38,458 nt of DNA from Deltaproteobacteria bacterium (lineage in GTDB: Bacteria > Desulfobacterota > Desulfarculia > Adiutricales > Adiutricaceae): positions 1 through 38,458 of the forward strand of contig JAITEZ010000108.1 of the NCBI GenBank assembly GCA_031281735.1, read 5' to 3'. The notes below the pieces were generated by a model. The model did no database searches and was not told the origin of the DNA. It saw only the letters and a program-made list of their open reading frames with translations. The position numbers and the translations under genes are program-made. Positions 1 through 9,954 of the stretch are shown here, piece by piece. Every line of letters begins with the position of its first letter. The stretch's first letter is position 1.

Positions 1-1059
1 CGCCGCGGCGGCGGGCGCGGGCTCCCCGTCCTGCGGGCCCGCGCGGTGGCCCCGGGCCCTGGCGTCCGCGGGCTCGCGGGCGGCCTGTCGGGAGGCCCGC
101 GAGGCCGGGCTGTCCGGAGGCGCCGCCGCGGCGTGCCCCGGTGCCGCGGGCGCGGCCGCGCCGGGATCCGCGTCCGGCCCGGTGCCGGAATCTTCCACGA
201 CGGTCAGGGCGGCGTCCCCGGCGGGGCTCCCGTCCCGGGCGTCCCCGGCGGGGCTCCCGTCCCGGCCGTCCCCTGCGGGCCCCTCGTCCTCGCCCGCGGC
301 GGGCGGGTGGGTTCCCCCGGGGCGGCCGGGGACAGGGGCGGCCCCGGCCCAGGCCACCCCCGCCGGGCTCTCCGCCACGGCGGGGGCGGGCAGGCGGAAC
401 CCGCCGAGGAAAAGGGGCACGGCAACGGCACCCCCGGCGGAGGCCGCCGGGCCCGCGCCGTCTGCGGCGGAGGCGAGGAGATCGCCCCCGGACGGGCCCG
501 GGGCCCCGGTCCCGGGAGCCGCCGCCTCCGCGGACCGGGCGGCGTCGCCGGCGCCCGCCGCGTGGAAGACCGCGTAGAAGTCGGCGATGAACTCGTCGGT
601 GAGGGCGTCAGGGAGGGAGTCGGGATTCTGTTCCGCCAGCCCCCGCCCGGCCCGGAAGACGCGGCGGGCGCCGTCCATGATCCGCTCGGCAACGCCGTCG
701 TCCTGGACGAAGACAGGCACCACCGCCGTCTCGGCGCGCATGCGCTCGGCCTCGGTGGCCAGCGGGTCGGGCACCTCGAGGGCCCGGTCGCTCCAGACCG
801 TGGTGTCGGAGATCTCCCCCGACAGCTGCTCGTCCGCGCCCGGCTGCCCCAGGAGATACACCGTGGCGGAGGCGACCGCCGCCACGAAGAGGGCCTTCAC
901 GGCGAAGGCGGGGGTGAGCACCCCGCCGCCGGTGGCCTTCAGCCAGCGGACGGTGGCGGTGCGCCGGGGCGCGCGGCCGTTGGCCCCGCGGTGGGGGAGG
1001 GGGCGCTGCCCGAAGGGGTAGGTCTGCCCGTGGCCCGGGCCGGCAGGTCGGATCGTCAT
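1..1059 (-). CDS. 7TM-HD family (HDIG/YqfF/PgpH-type) membrane phosphohydrolase, N-terminal part only, truncated by window edge
   Basis: Minus-strand frame starting ATG at 1059 ([18 protein letters not shown]...[24 protein letters not shown]...[51 protein letters not shown]) is open to position 1. It has an N-terminal TM segment followed by a 7TMR-HDED-like extracellular region. ATGA overlap with the upstream phoH stop. The phoH-yqfF pairing is a known conserved arrangement. Not in the supplied ORF track because it has no stop in the window. Confidence 0.75.
   Translation of the reverse strand, partial: MTIRPAGPGHGQTYPFGQRPLPHRGANGRAPRRTATVRWLKATGGGVLTPAFAVKALFVAAVASATVYLLGQPGADEQLSGEISDTTVWSDRALEVPDPLATEAERMRAETAVVPVFVQDDGVAERIMDGARRVFRAGRGLAEQNPDSLPDALTDEFIADFYAVFHAAGAGDAARSAEAAAPGTGAPGPSGGDLLASAADGAGPAASAGGAVAVPLFLGGFRLPAPAVAESPAGVAWAGAAPVPGRPGGTHPPAAGEDEGPAGDGRDGSPAGDARDGSPAGDAALTVVEDSGTGPDADPGAAAPAAPGHAAAAPPDSPASRASRQAAREPADARARGHRAGPQDGEPAPAAAA
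214..265 (-). repeat. 27-bp in-frame tandem duplication within the HD-phosphohydrolase gene
   Basis: gtccccggcggggctcccgtcccgggc at 214, repeated from 241 with near identity; encodes two 9-aa copies (DGSPAGDAR) in the minus-strand product. Confidence 0.85.
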
Positions 1060-2252
1060 GTTGTAGCCTTGTTGCGGGGGGGGCGGGCGGCGGGGGGCGG
1101 GGGGCCGGCGTCCCCCCGGCCGCCAGGGGCCGCCTGTTCGCCGGGCCCGGGGGGCCAGGAGGCTTCGGCCGCCTTGCGCCCTCCCGGGCGGGCCTTGCGG
1201 TAGGCCTCGATGATGTCGCGGACCAGCCTGTGCCGCACGGAGTCCCGGCCGGTGAAGGAGCAGAAGGAGACGCCCTCGATCCCGGGCAGGATCTCCATGG
1301 CCTCGCGGAGGCCCTCGGGGCGGCCCCCGGGCAGGTCGCTCTGGCCGGGGTCGCCCGTCACCACCGCCCGGCTGCCCGGCCCCAGGCGCGTCAGGAACAT
1401 CTTCATCTGCTCCCGCGTGGCGTTCTGGGCCTCGTCCAGGATGACGAAGGCCCGTGAGAGGGTGCGCCCCCGCATGAACGCCAGGGGCGCCATCTCCAGC
1501 TCGCCCGTGCCCTTGAGCGCGGCTATCTTCTTGAAGGGCAGCAGCTCCGCCAGGGCCTCGTTGAGGGGCCTCAGGTAGGGATCCACCTTGTCGGCGAGGT
1601 CGCCCGGCAGGAACCCCAGCCGCTCCCCCGCCTCCACGGCGGGGCGGGTCAGCACGATGCGGGCCACGTCCCCGGAGAGGAGGGCCTCGACCGCCGCGCA
1701 GACCGCGAGGAAGGTCTTGCCGGTGCCGGCGGGCCCCAGGCCGAAGACCAGGGGGGAGGAGCGCATGGCCTCCAGGAAGCGCTTCTGGGCCATGGTCCGG
1801 GGCGCCGCGGGGAAGGCCGAGCCCTCGCCGGATCTCCCGTAGAAGTCGGCGAGATCCACCTCGGGGTTGCTTTTCAAGAGCTGTGCCAGGCATTCCGCCT
1901 CCCAGGGGTCGGGGACTGCCTCCCGCGTGGGGATGATGGAGAGCCCGGCGATGGCCTTGCGGCCCAGCTCCATCAGATCCGGATCCTGGGCCGGCAGGAG
2001 GATCTCCTCCCCGCGCTGGCTGGCCTGGAAGCCCAGGATGCCCGTCAGGATGCGGAGGTTCCTGGAGCGGGGCCCGAGGGCGTCCCGCGCGAAGCCCACG
2101 AACGCCCCCTCGCCCGCGGCGAAGCCGCCGTCGCGGGCGGCGTAGCCCCCCTTGCCGGGGCCGTCGGGCCGGGGGGGGCGCTCCGCCTCGGCGGATCCTC
2201 CGTCCTTGGCGTGGGGCGTCCCCAGGGAGCTTTTCGGGGAGTTGGCTTTCAT
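1056..2252 (-). CDS. phoH: PhoH family protein (PhoH-like ATPase)
   Basis: 398 aa; [77 protein letters not shown]...[40 protein letters not shown] is diagnostic of PhoH. Confidence 0.96.
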   Translation of the reverse strand: MKANSPKSSLGTPHAKDGGSAEAERPPRPDGPGKGGYAARDGGFAAGEGAFVGFARDALGPRSRNLRILTGILGFQASQRGEEILLPAQDPDLMELGRKAIAGLSIIPTREAVPDPWEAECLAQLLKSNPEVDLADFYGRSGEGSAFPAAPRTMAQKRFLEAMRSSPLVFGLGPAGTGKTFLAVCAAVEALLSGDVARIVLTRPAVEAGERLGFLPGDLADKVDPYLRPLNEALAELLPFKKIAALKGTGELEMAPLAFMRGRTLSRAFVILDEAQNATREQMKMFLTRLGPGSRAVVTGDPGQSDLPGGRPEGLREAMEILPGIEGVSFCSFTGRDSVRHRLVRDIIEAYRKARPGGRKAAEASWPPGPGEQAAPGGRGDAGPPPPAARPPRNKATT

Positions 2253-2348
2253 ACGGGGCTTGCGGGGGGTTCCGGCCCGTCGGGGTGACGGCCGGCTTCC
2301 GGCGGGCGGGCCTGAGGGCCTCAGGGGGGGCGGGGCCCCCGGCCGGCC

Positions 2349-3683
2349 TCAGACCATGGAGGTTCCCACCAGGGAGTAGATCAGCAGGGACAACACGTCG
2401 CTGGTGGAGGTCACGACGGGGCCCGAGGCCAGGGCCGGGTCGATGTTGGCGGCCCTGAAGAGCACGGGCGTCATCACCCCCATGAAGGCCGATACCAGGA
2501 TGGCGGCGGTGATGGAGGCGCCCACGGCGGCCCCCAGCCGCGCCGCCTGGTGGAGCGATCCCGAGATCACGGCGATGGTCAGCCCCAGGGTGAGGGCGAG
2601 GAGTGAGGTGACCTTCTGCTCCCGGAGGACGTTCTTCATGACCTGGCCGCCCGCGATGCGGCCGGTGGCGAGCCCCCTCACGGTGATGGTGGCGCACTGG
2701 CTCCCCACGGCGCCGGAGAGCCCCATCACCATGGGCACGAAGGCCACGAGGGCCATGGTGTCCCGGAAGGACTTCTCGAAGTGGGCCAGGATGAAGCTGG
2801 TGACGAAGCCGCCGCCCAGGTTGAAGAGGAGCCAGGGGAGCCGCAGGGCCACGGTGCGGGCGGGCCCCGCGCCCGCGAGCTCCTCCTCCGAGGAGCCGGC
2901 CAGCCTGTAGAAGTCCTGGTCGGCCTCCTCGTGGACGACGTCGATGATGTCGTCCACGGTGACGCGGCCCAGGAGCCTGTTGCGGCTGTCCACCACGGGC
3001 GCCGCCTTGATGTCGTACTTCTGGAACTTCTGGGCGGCGGTCTCCTGATCCTCGTCGACATGGAGCACCAGCTGCGGGGGGCCCGTGATGAGATCCCCCA
3101 TGATCGTCCCGGGGCGGGCCAGGAGGAGGGACTTCAGGCTCACCTCCCCCTTGAGCACCCCGTAGGCGTCGGTCACGAAGATGGAGTCCATGTACCCCAC
3201 CTCGTCAGCCTCCTCGCGGATGCGCTCGGTGGCGGACTCCACGGTGTCGCCGGCCTCGACGTGGACGAGCTCCGTCTGCATTATGCCGCCGGCGGTGTCG
3301 TCCCCGTACATGAGGAGCCGGCGCACGTCCTCCTGATCCTCGGTGTCGAGGCCGGAGAGGACCTCCCGGGCCGCATCGTCGGGCAGCTCCCCCACGATGT
3401 CCGCCGCGTCGTCGGTCTCCATCTCGTCCACGAGGCGGGTGAGCTGCTCCAGGGGGAGGGTGCGGGCCACCTCGTCGCGGGTGCTGTCCGAGAGCTCCAC
3501 CAGCACGTCCGCCGCCTGCTGGATGTCGAGCTGGCTCATCACCTTGATGGTGTCCTCCATGTCCAGGGGCGCGATGGCTTCCGCCACGTCCGCCGGGTGG
3601 AGGGAGCTCAGGAAGCTCGCCAGCTCCTCCTCGCGCCCCTCCTCCAGGAGGGGCCTTATGGTCAGAAGCGGATTCGCGGTCAT
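2349..3683 (-). CDS. mgtE: MgtE-type magnesium transporter
   Basis: 444 aa; MgtE N-domain (LHPADVAEAIAPLDMEDTIKVMSQLDIQQAADVLVELSD...DDAADIVGELPDD), CBS pair, C-terminal TM domain (FVPMVMGLSGAVGSQCATITVRGLATG). Confidence 0.96.
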   Translation of the reverse strand: MTANPLLTIRPLLEEGREEELASFLSSLHPADVAEAIAPLDMEDTIKVMSQLDIQQAADVLVELSDSTRDEVARTLPLEQLTRLVDEMETDDAADIVGELPDDAAREVLSGLDTEDQEDVRRLLMYGDDTAGGIMQTELVHVEAGDTVESATERIREEADEVGYMDSIFVTDAYGVLKGEVSLKSLLLARPGTIMGDLITGPPQLVLHVDEDQETAAQKFQKYDIKAAPVVDSRNRLLGRVTVDDIIDVVHEEADQDFYRLAGSSEEELAGAGPARTVALRLPWLLFNLGGGFVTSFILAHFEKSFRDTMALVAFVPMVMGLSGAVGSQCATITVRGLATGRIAGGQVMKNVLREQKVTSLLALTLGLTIAVISGSLHQAARLGAAVGASITAAILVSAFMGVMTPVLFRAANIDPALASGPVVTSTSDVLSLLIYSLVGTSMV

Positions 3684-3985
3684 GGAGGGACGCTCCGTCG
3701 GGTTCGGTCAGGTGCCGGGCCGCCGCCCGGCGGTGGGCCGGGCGGCGGCGGGGGGCGCGCCGCCGCGCCTGAGGCACTATGTTAAGCCCTTCATGGAAAA
3801 AGGGAAGCGGTTTTTTTGGGGGGGGCCGGCGCGGCGGTGGGCCGGCCGGGCGGCGGGATCCGGCCGCCCCGCCGGGGCCGGGAAGGCGCACCTATCCCTC
3901 CGGTCTCTCGCACTCGCCCTCCCGGCCGCGCCTGTTCCGCCCGGGGCAGGGACGCGGGATGGGGGGGCGGGAAACCGGAAGGCCG

Positions 3986-5047
3986 TCAGGTCCGGGGAGG
4001 CGGGAAATTCAGCTCCAGGGGGCCCTCAGGCCCCAGGGCCCCCAGGGGGCGCCCGTTCCATTCCGCCTCCACCGCCGCGCCGTCGCCCGCCGCGAGGGTG
4101 ATGGAGCTCTGGCTGTCGAAGCTCCGCTCCTCCCCCGCCTTGAAGTACACGTGAACGACCGGCTTGTTGTCGACGGCAACCTGGGCCCAGGTGGCCCTGA
4201 GCGCCCTGAGGCGGAGGGTACCGCCGGGAACGTCCGGCGCGGGCGGGGACTCCTCCGCCCGCGCGTCCCCGGCGGCGGGCGCGGCAGGCCTCGGGCCGGC
4301 CGGGGCCTGGGCAGCCGCTGGCCCGCCGGAGGCGGGGGCCGGGAGGAGGGCGGGGGGTGCGGCGGCGCCTCCCCCGGCGGAGGCCTGCGCACCCCGCACG
4401 CCCGGCCCGGCAGGGGCAGGGATCCCGGCGTCCTGGGCGGATCCCGCCGGCGGGTCGCCGGCCTCCGGGGCCGCGCCAGCGGGAGCGGGAGACTCAGGGG
4501 CCGCGGCCTCGGCCGCAGGATCCTCGGGCCAGGGGGAGAGGAAGGGCAGGTATCCGGCGGCGATGTTGTGGACGGTGCGGTTGAAGGCTGTCAGGACCGC
4601 CAGCACGGCCACGGCCGCCAGGATCACCGCGAAGAGGCCCCCGAGGGAGACCCCTTCCTCGGCGTCCAGGTCTATGGGGTTGTATTTCGAGAGGAGGGGC
4701 TTGCGGGGGTCGGTGGAGTCAGCGTGACCCGACAGGCGCTTGTATTCGGCGATGATCTCGGTCGGATCCAGGCCCAGGACCTGGATGTAGGATTTCAGGA
4801 AGCCCCTCGCGTAGACCGGGGCGAGGCCCGTGAAGGTCCCCGCCTCGAGGTTGGCGAGCTGATCCATGGTGATCTTGGTGCGCGAGGACACTTCGGAACG
4901 GGTGATGCCCTGCCTTTCGCGCTCGGAGAGGAGGAAGGCCCCCATCTCCCCGAGGCCCGCGAAAGCGAGGGGGGGCTTGCCGTCGTGGGAGGCCGCCCGG
5001 TCCCCGTCCTGCTGGCTCTGGTCGTTTGGGTGTCTGAAGAAGGTCAA
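3986..5047 (-). CDS. rodZ: RodZ-like protein: N-terminal HTH, single TM, Ala/Pro-rich linker, DUF4115-like C-terminal domain
   Basis: 353 aa; LGAFLLSERERQGITRSEVSSRTKITMDQLANLEAGTFTGLAPVYARGFLKSYIQVLGLDP is typical of RodZ HTH; TM near GGLFAVILAAVAVLAVLTAF; C-terminal RLRALRATWAQVAVDNKPVVHVYFKAGEERSF. Confidence 0.85.
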   Translation of the reverse strand: MTFFRHPNDQSQQDGDRAASHDGKPPLAFAGLGEMGAFLLSERERQGITRSEVSSRTKITMDQLANLEAGTFTGLAPVYARGFLKSYIQVLGLDPTEIIAEYKRLSGHADSTDPRKPLLSKYNPIDLDAEEGVSLGGLFAVILAAVAVLAVLTAFNRTVHNIAAGYLPFLSPWPEDPAAEAAAPESPAPAGAAPEAGDPPAGSAQDAGIPAPAGPGVRGAQASAGGGAAAPPALLPAPASGGPAAAQAPAGPRPAAPAAGDARAEESPPAPDVPGGTLRLRALRATWAQVAVDNKPVVHVYFKAGEERSFDSQSSITLAAGDGAAVEAEWNGRPLGALGPEGPLELNFPPPRT

Positions 5048-5512
5048 TGTCCGGCCGTCCGGTGCTCAGGGGGTCAGTGGTCAGTGGGCTGTCCCGCCGC
5101 CGGCCGCGGGGGCGGGGGCGGGACGCGGGGGAGCGTCCCCCGGAGGGGGGGGATCGTCCTCCGCTGGCGGCTGTTCGAGGACACGCGGGCCGAGGGTCGG
5201 TTCCCGGCGGCCCGGGAACATCGGCTGCGGGCCCGGGGCGGAGTCCCGCGCCCGGGAGAGGGCAGATTTCCAAGGGAGTTTCGCCGAGCCCGTGGCGGCT
5301 GTCAAGACCAATTCGCGTCCCGGCCGGAGGGGCGGGGGCGGGATCCCCGGGGCCCTCCGCCACGCGGCCGCGCAACGGCGCGGCCCCGGGGATACCCCGG
5401 CGGCATCCGGGGGGAAGGCCGCAGGATCCCGGGCGCTCCTGCGGCGGAGCCCGGCCGGCGGCGGGCCGGGATCAGGTCGGCTGGCGCCGCGTGGCGGCAT
5501 GCGCGGGTCGCG

Positions 5513-6550
5513 CTAGAGCGTCACTTTGATGACGGCGGAATTCCGGAGGTCGGTGATCCAGGAGTCGTAGCGGCGGCGGATCTTGAGCTGCTCGAGCTGG
5601 CGGCGGGCGCCCGCCCGCTGATCGGACGAGAAGCTCTCCGCCGGGGCCCCGCCGTCCGCGGGCTCTGCCGATCCCGCCGCGGAGGGCACGGGGGGGGAGC
5701 CCTGGATCACGGTGATGAGGAGCACAGTGTCCCCGCCGTTCAGGGGCTCGCTCACCTTGCCGGGGGAGAGCTGCCGCGCCAGGATCTGGAGCTCGGGCTG
5801 GAGGTCGCGGACGACCAGGTTGCCCGGATCGCCGCCGCTGTCGGCGCCGGGGCCCCTGCTGTATTTCCTCGCGGCGTCGGCGAAGGGGAGCCCGGCCTCG
5901 ATCTCGGCCTTGATGCGGGCGGCCTCGGCCAGCACCCTCCTCGAGGTGGCGGGGGAGCTCGGCAGGAAGATGATGCGCACCCCGTCGAAGTCGGAGACGC
6001 CCGTGGCGGAGAACACCGGCTGCGCCCCCTCGGGGATTTTCCCGTTCAGGAATTCCGTGACCTCCGCCTCGGTAACGACTATGCGGTTGACGATGTTGTA
6101 GCTCAGGACCTTGTTCTTCAGGATCTCCGTCCGGAGCTGCGTCCTGAAGGCGGGAAGGGTCGTGCCCGAAGCAGCCAGGGTCTTCTTGAGCTGGTCCTCG
6201 TTGATCTTGTTCTCCTCCATGATGGACCGGATGGCCTCGCTGACCTCGGCCTCCGTCACCAGGATGCCTATCTTCTCGGCCGCCTGGTTCACGAGCTCCT
6301 CGTCTATCATCATCTCGAGGACCTTCTGCTTGGTGTCCCCCGCTCCGGACAGCGCCGCCAGCTGGGTCGGGGACAGGGTGGCGAGCCTGGCCTCGAGCTC
6401 AGAGAGGGTGATGACGTTGCGGTTCACCTGGGCGACTATCCTGTCCACCGTGGTCGCGGCCCGGGCGGGCGGCGTCCACGAGACTGCTATCGCCGCGGCC
6501 GCTATGAGGGCGGCGGCGAGTCCGCGGGGGGCTCTGGTCATAAGCGGCAT
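5513..6550 (-). CDS. SurA/PpiC-type periplasmic peptidyl-prolyl isomerase/chaperone
   Basis: 345 aa; signal peptide, SurA N-domain (VDRIVAQVNRNVITLSELEARL...VLEMMIDEELVNQAAEKIGILVTEAEV), parvulin-like region (DAARKYSRGPGADSGGDPGNL). Confidence 0.9.
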   Translation of the reverse strand: MPLMTRAPRGLAAALIAAAAIAVSWTPPARAATTVDRIVAQVNRNVITLSELEARLATLSPTQLAALSGAGDTKQKVLEMMIDEELVNQAAEKIGILVTEAEVSEAIRSIMEENKINEDQLKKTLAASGTTLPAFRTQLRTEILKNKVLSYNIVNRIVVTEAEVTEFLNGKIPEGAQPVFSATGVSDFDGVRIIFLPSSPATSRRVLAEAARIKAEIEAGLPFADAARKYSRGPGADSGGDPGNLVVRDLQPELQILARQLSPGKVSEPLNGGDTVLLITVIQGSPPVPSAAGSAEPADGGAPAESFSSDQRAGARRQLEQLKIRRRYDSWITDLRNSAVIKVTL

Positions 6551-6810
6551 CCTCTTGAGGCGCCTCGGGCGCGAAGCCTGTCGATTGAAGTGGGTGTAGG
6601 CCGGCGGCGGGCATCCTCCCGGCTCGGCCGGGAGGTCGGCGGGATTTCAGGTTCCGGGGAAGACAGATCTTAAACCCTGCGGGCCGGCGAGGTCAAGAGC
6701 GCGCGGCGGCCCGTGCCGGCGCGGGCCCCGCGGGGGACGTGCGCGGGAGTGCGGGGCGTTTCCGGCCCCCGGGGGGCCGCGGCGGGGATGCGGGGGGGCG
6801 CGGGCGGCGG

Positions 6811-6839
6811 TTGCTTTCGGCCCCGGTTGGGGTTAGAAT
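6811..6839 (+). promoter_or_regulatory. Putative sigma70-type promoter upstream of the secreted paralog pair
   Basis: TTGCTT - 17 nt - TAGAAT about 60 nt upstream of the ATG at 6901. Confidence 0.45.
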
Positions 6840-6900
6840 CTCGCGGAACCATAACCTTATGAGGGGCCCCCCGGCCCCACCCCGACAGGGTCACCCAATA

Positions 6901-7428
6901 ATGACGCTTCCCACGGAATCCCGGCCCACGTGGCGCGCACCCGTACCGCGCCTCCTCGCCCTGGCCGCCGCGGCCCTGGCGCTCCACGCCGCCGCGGGGG
7001 CTCCCCCGGCCCTGGCCCAGGACGCGCAGGAACCCCAGTCCTCCGAGCGCGAGAAGCAGGACCTCAACACCATCGCCACCCTCTCGGTGGGCCTGGTCAT
7101 CCAGTCCTTCGGGTACATCGGAGTCTACGGCGACCTCCTGAGTTCCGGGGCCTACGAGTCCGAGCAGGTCGTCAACATGCTGGGCGACACCGTGAAATAC
7201 CTCACCAACGCCCGCCGCGATCTCGTCCGCTACCAGGATCCGGGCTTCAGCCTTTCCCCGGGCGACCGCGCCTACCTTTCCGACGTGGCCCAGATCATGA
7301 CTCTCCTCATCGAGGAGGCGGAGAGCCTGCGCGGGTTCGCGCAGAGCCGGGCCGAGGGCGATCTCGGGAAGTTCCGGTCGGCCCGCGACTCCGCCCTGAA
7401 GCGCATCAACCTCCTGATCAGGCCCTAG
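6901..7428 (+). CDS. Secreted protein of unknown function, paralog 1
   Basis: The ORF track gives 6739..7428, but a signal peptide starts at ATG 6901 (MTLPTESRPTWRAPVPRLLALAAAALALHAAAGAPPALAQ). Mature domain aligns with the next gene. Confidence 0.8.
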   Translation: MTLPTESRPTWRAPVPRLLALAAAALALHAAAGAPPALAQDAQEPQSSEREKQDLNTIATLSVGLVIQSFGYIGVYGDLLSSGAYESEQVVNMLGDTVKYLTNARRDLVRYQDPGFSLSPGDRAYLSDVAQIMTLLIEEAESLRGFAQSRAEGDLGKFRSARDSALKRINLLIRP

Positions 7429-7503
7429 CCCCCCGCCTGCCCGGGCCCGCTGGCGGCGGGCCCCCGCCGCCAGCCGGGTCCACGCCCAGCCAACGGAGGA
7501 GAA

Positions 7504-8091
7504 ATGCGCCCTCACCGGGCCTCAGCGCCCACGACCCCCCTCCGCCTCCCGCCGGATCCGCCCGGCCGGCCGCCCCGCGTTGCCCCCGCGCCGGCGGCCG
7601 GCCTCGCCGCCGCGCTGCTCGCGGCGGCGCTGGCGCTGGCCGTCCCGGCGGCGGCCCAGCCGCCGCCCCCTGTGCCCGCCCCCGGCATCGAAGACAGCCC
7701 GGCCGCCCGCGAGATGGTCCACCTGGGGGCCCTGGGCGCCTACAGCGCGGGCTTCGTGCTGGAGGCCTACGGCTACATCGGGCTCCTGGCGGACGTCCTG
7801 CACCACGGGGTCTACGAGCCCGAGATAGTGAAGTCCATGCTGGGGGAGACCAGGATCTTCCTGCAGAAGGCCATGGACAAGCTGGCCATCTACCGCAGCG
7901 GCGCCGTCACGGTGAAGCCGGACGATCTGGCCTTCATCAACGGCATAGCGGACATACTGACGTTCCTCATCGCCGAGGCGGACGGGCTGGCCGCCTACTG
8001 CGACGGCTTCGCCCAGGAGGACTTCGAGCGGTTCCGCGAGTCGCGCGCCAAGGCCTGGGCCCTCATCAAGCAGCACCTGGGGATCAAGTAG
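7504..8091 (+). CDS. Secreted protein of unknown function, paralog 2
   Basis: 195 aa; good RBS (GGAGGAGAAATG), hydrophobic N-terminus, mature domain homologous to the 6901..7428 product. Confidence 0.85.
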   Translation: MRPHRASAPTTPLRLPPDPPGRPPRVAPAPAAGLAAALLAAALALAVPAAAQPPPPVPAPGIEDSPAAREMVHLGALGAYSAGFVLEAYGYIGLLADVLHHGVYEPEIVKSMLGETRIFLQKAMDKLAIYRSGAVTVKPDDLAFINGIADILTFLIAEADGLAAYCDGFAQEDFERFRESRAKAWALIKQHLGIK

Positions 8092-8117
8092 CGGGGGGCC
8101 CGTGTGCGCCGGGCCGC

Positions 8118-9530
8118 CTACCCCCCGCCCTCCCCGCGCCCCCCGCGCCCGCCGGCGGGGGGCTCCGCGAAAAGGCCCGCCCGCGGGCCGAGCATCTCGG
8201 ACACGCGGCTCACGCCCACCGGCCTCAGCCCGAACCTCCCCTGGACACCCTCCAGCTCAGCCGCCGGGCCGCAGACCCTCCGGAAGCCCATCCGGGCGCA
8301 CTCGGCCAGCCTCTCGGCCATGCGGCCCACGCGCCGCACCTCGCCGGCGAGCCCCACCTCGCCCAGGACCACCAGATCGGCCGGGAGAGGCGACTCGAAC
8401 CAGCTCGAGACTATCGCCGCGGCTATGGCGAGATCCGCCGAGGGCTCGGCTATCCGGGCGCCCCCCGTGACGTTCACGAAGACGTCCCGGTCGAAGAGCT
8501 TGAGCCGGACCTTCTTCTCCAGGACGGCGGCCAGCAGGCTCACCCGGGCGACGTCCGCCCCCAGGGTCTGCCTCCTCGGCACGGGCAGCGGGCTCGGGCT
8601 CACCAGGGCCTGGATCTCCATCAGGAGCGGCCTCCTGCCCTCCAGGACCGGGGTCACCGCCGAGCCCGCCGCGCCCGCGGGCCGCTCGGACAGGAACAGC
8701 TCCGAGGGGTTAGCGACCTCGCCCAGCCCGGCGCCGGTCATCTCGAAGACCCCCACCTCGTTCACCGCCCCGAAGCGGTTCTTGAAGGAGCGCAGGATGC
8801 GCACCGGCCGGTCGCGCTCGCCCTCCAGGTAGAGCACCGTGTCCACCAGGTGCTCCAGGAGCTTCGGCCCCGCGATGCTCCCCTCCTTGGTGATGTGCCC
8901 CACGAGCCACAGCGGAGTCCCCGTGTCCTTGGCCATCTGGGTGAGCGCCGAGGCCGACTCCCGGATCTGCGCCGCGCTCCCGGCGGGGCCGGCCAGCTCG
9001 GGGACGCGCAGGGTCTGGACGGAGTCCACTATCAAGAGGTCCCAGCGGGAGGAGGCGGCCTCGAGCACCCGCGGGATCTCCGTCTCGGGGAGGGCGTAGA
9101 TGCCCCCGAGATCCATCCCCAGGCGCTCCGCGCGCAGCCGCAGCTGCGCCGCCGACTCCTCGCCCGTCACGTAGAGGGGCTTCCTGCCCAGGGCGGCGGC
9201 GCCCCGCGCCACCTGCAGGAGGAGCGTGGACTTCCCCACCCCGGGCTCGCCGGACAGGAGCGTCACCGCCCCGGGCACCTGGCCGCCGCCGAGAACCCGG
9301 TCGAGCTCGCCGATGCCCGTGGGGAGCCGGGCGGCGTCCCCGGCCGGGATCTCGCTCAGGCGCAGGGCCCCCCTCCCCCCGTCGGGGGCCCCGGGGGGGC
9401 GGGCGGGCTGCCGCGGTTCCTCCTCCGCGTCGAAGGAGTCCCAGGCCTGGCAGCTGGGGCAGCGGCCGAGGGGCACGGGCGACTGCCTGCCGCATTCGCG
9501 GCAGAGGTAGCGGATCTTGGTCTTGGCCAC
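8118..9530 (-). CDS. radA: DNA repair protein RadA/Sms
   Basis: C4 zinc finger (YLCRECGRQSPVPLGRCPSCQAW), Walker A (GEPGVGKSTLL), KNRFG motif (KNRFGAVNEVGVFEM), Lon-like C-terminus. Likely GTG start at 9530 (VAKTKIRYLCRECG); the track extension to 9659 looks spurious. Confidence 0.95.
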   Translation of the reverse strand: MAKTKIRYLCRECGRQSPVPLGRCPSCQAWDSFDAEEEPRQPARPPGAPDGGRGALRLSEIPAGDAARLPTGIGELDRVLGGGQVPGAVTLLSGEPGVGKSTLLLQVARGAAALGRKPLYVTGEESAAQLRLRAERLGMDLGGIYALPETEIPRVLEAASSRWDLLIVDSVQTLRVPELAGPAGSAAQIRESASALTQMAKDTGTPLWLVGHITKEGSIAGPKLLEHLVDTVLYLEGERDRPVRILRSFKNRFGAVNEVGVFEMTGAGLGEVANPSELFLSERPAGAAGSAVTPVLEGRRPLLMEIQALVSPSPLPVPRRQTLGADVARVSLLAAVLEKKVRLKLFDRDVFVNVTGGARIAEPSADLAIAAAIVSSWFESPLPADLVVLGEVGLAGEVRRVGRMAERLAECARMGFRRVCGPAAELEGVQGRFGLRPVGVSRVSEMLGPRAGLFAEPPAGGRGGRGEGGG

Positions 9531-9898
9531 GGCGTGGATCGTCCCGGAGTTTCCGCGCCCGTCGCGCCTGCCGCGCCCCGGCCCCCGCGGGGGCGGGGGC
9601 GCGGCCGCCGCAGGCTGCCGGGCGGGGGGAGGGTGAAGAAGTTCAGGTTGAAGGCACATAACTTGCAGTTAAACGGGCGATCCCGCCGTCGCAGGGCAGG
9701 ATCGTCCGCCCGGCGCTCGTCAGGGGCCCTCCGGCGGGCCGGATCCGGGGGGGCGGATCCCCAGTCAGGACGCTGAAGGGATCCGGCACCGGATCTTGAT
9801 GGGCGCCTCAGAGCTTATACCAGAGTTCAGCGGGGTTGAACAGTTCCGGGCCGCGAGACCCGCCCCGCCTGCCTCCCCCGCCCCGTCGCCCCGGTGCC

Positions 9899-9954
9899 CG
9901 GACTGCCCCCTTCCGGGCCGGGAGGGGGCCGGAAGGGGGCAGTCCGGGGTTTTT
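9899..9954 (+). terminator. Strong Rho-independent terminator (orphan)
   Basis: Perfect 18-bp inverted repeat CGGACTGCCCCCTTCCGG (9899-9916) / CCGGAAGGGGGCAGTCCG (9929-9946), 12-nt loop, followed by GGGTTTTT. Confidence 0.75.

Noticed and set aside
46-1203. 385-aa plus-strand ORF at left edge
   Set aside because: Antisense to the 7TM-HD gene and phoH end; the minus frame has the coherent protein.
3811-3825. T7-G8 adjacent homopolymers upstream of mgtE
   Set aside because: Slippage-prone but intergenic, with no coding or clear terminator context; not enough for a finding.
3779-6673. 964-aa plus-strand ORF
   Set aside because: Runs antisense to rodZ-like and surA-like genes; composition is GC-shadow (Gly/Arg/Ala) with no recognisable domain.
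6930-9776. 948-aa plus-strand ORF
   Set aside because: Overlaps the secreted paralog genes and runs antisense to radA; a shadow ORF of GC-rich codon bias.
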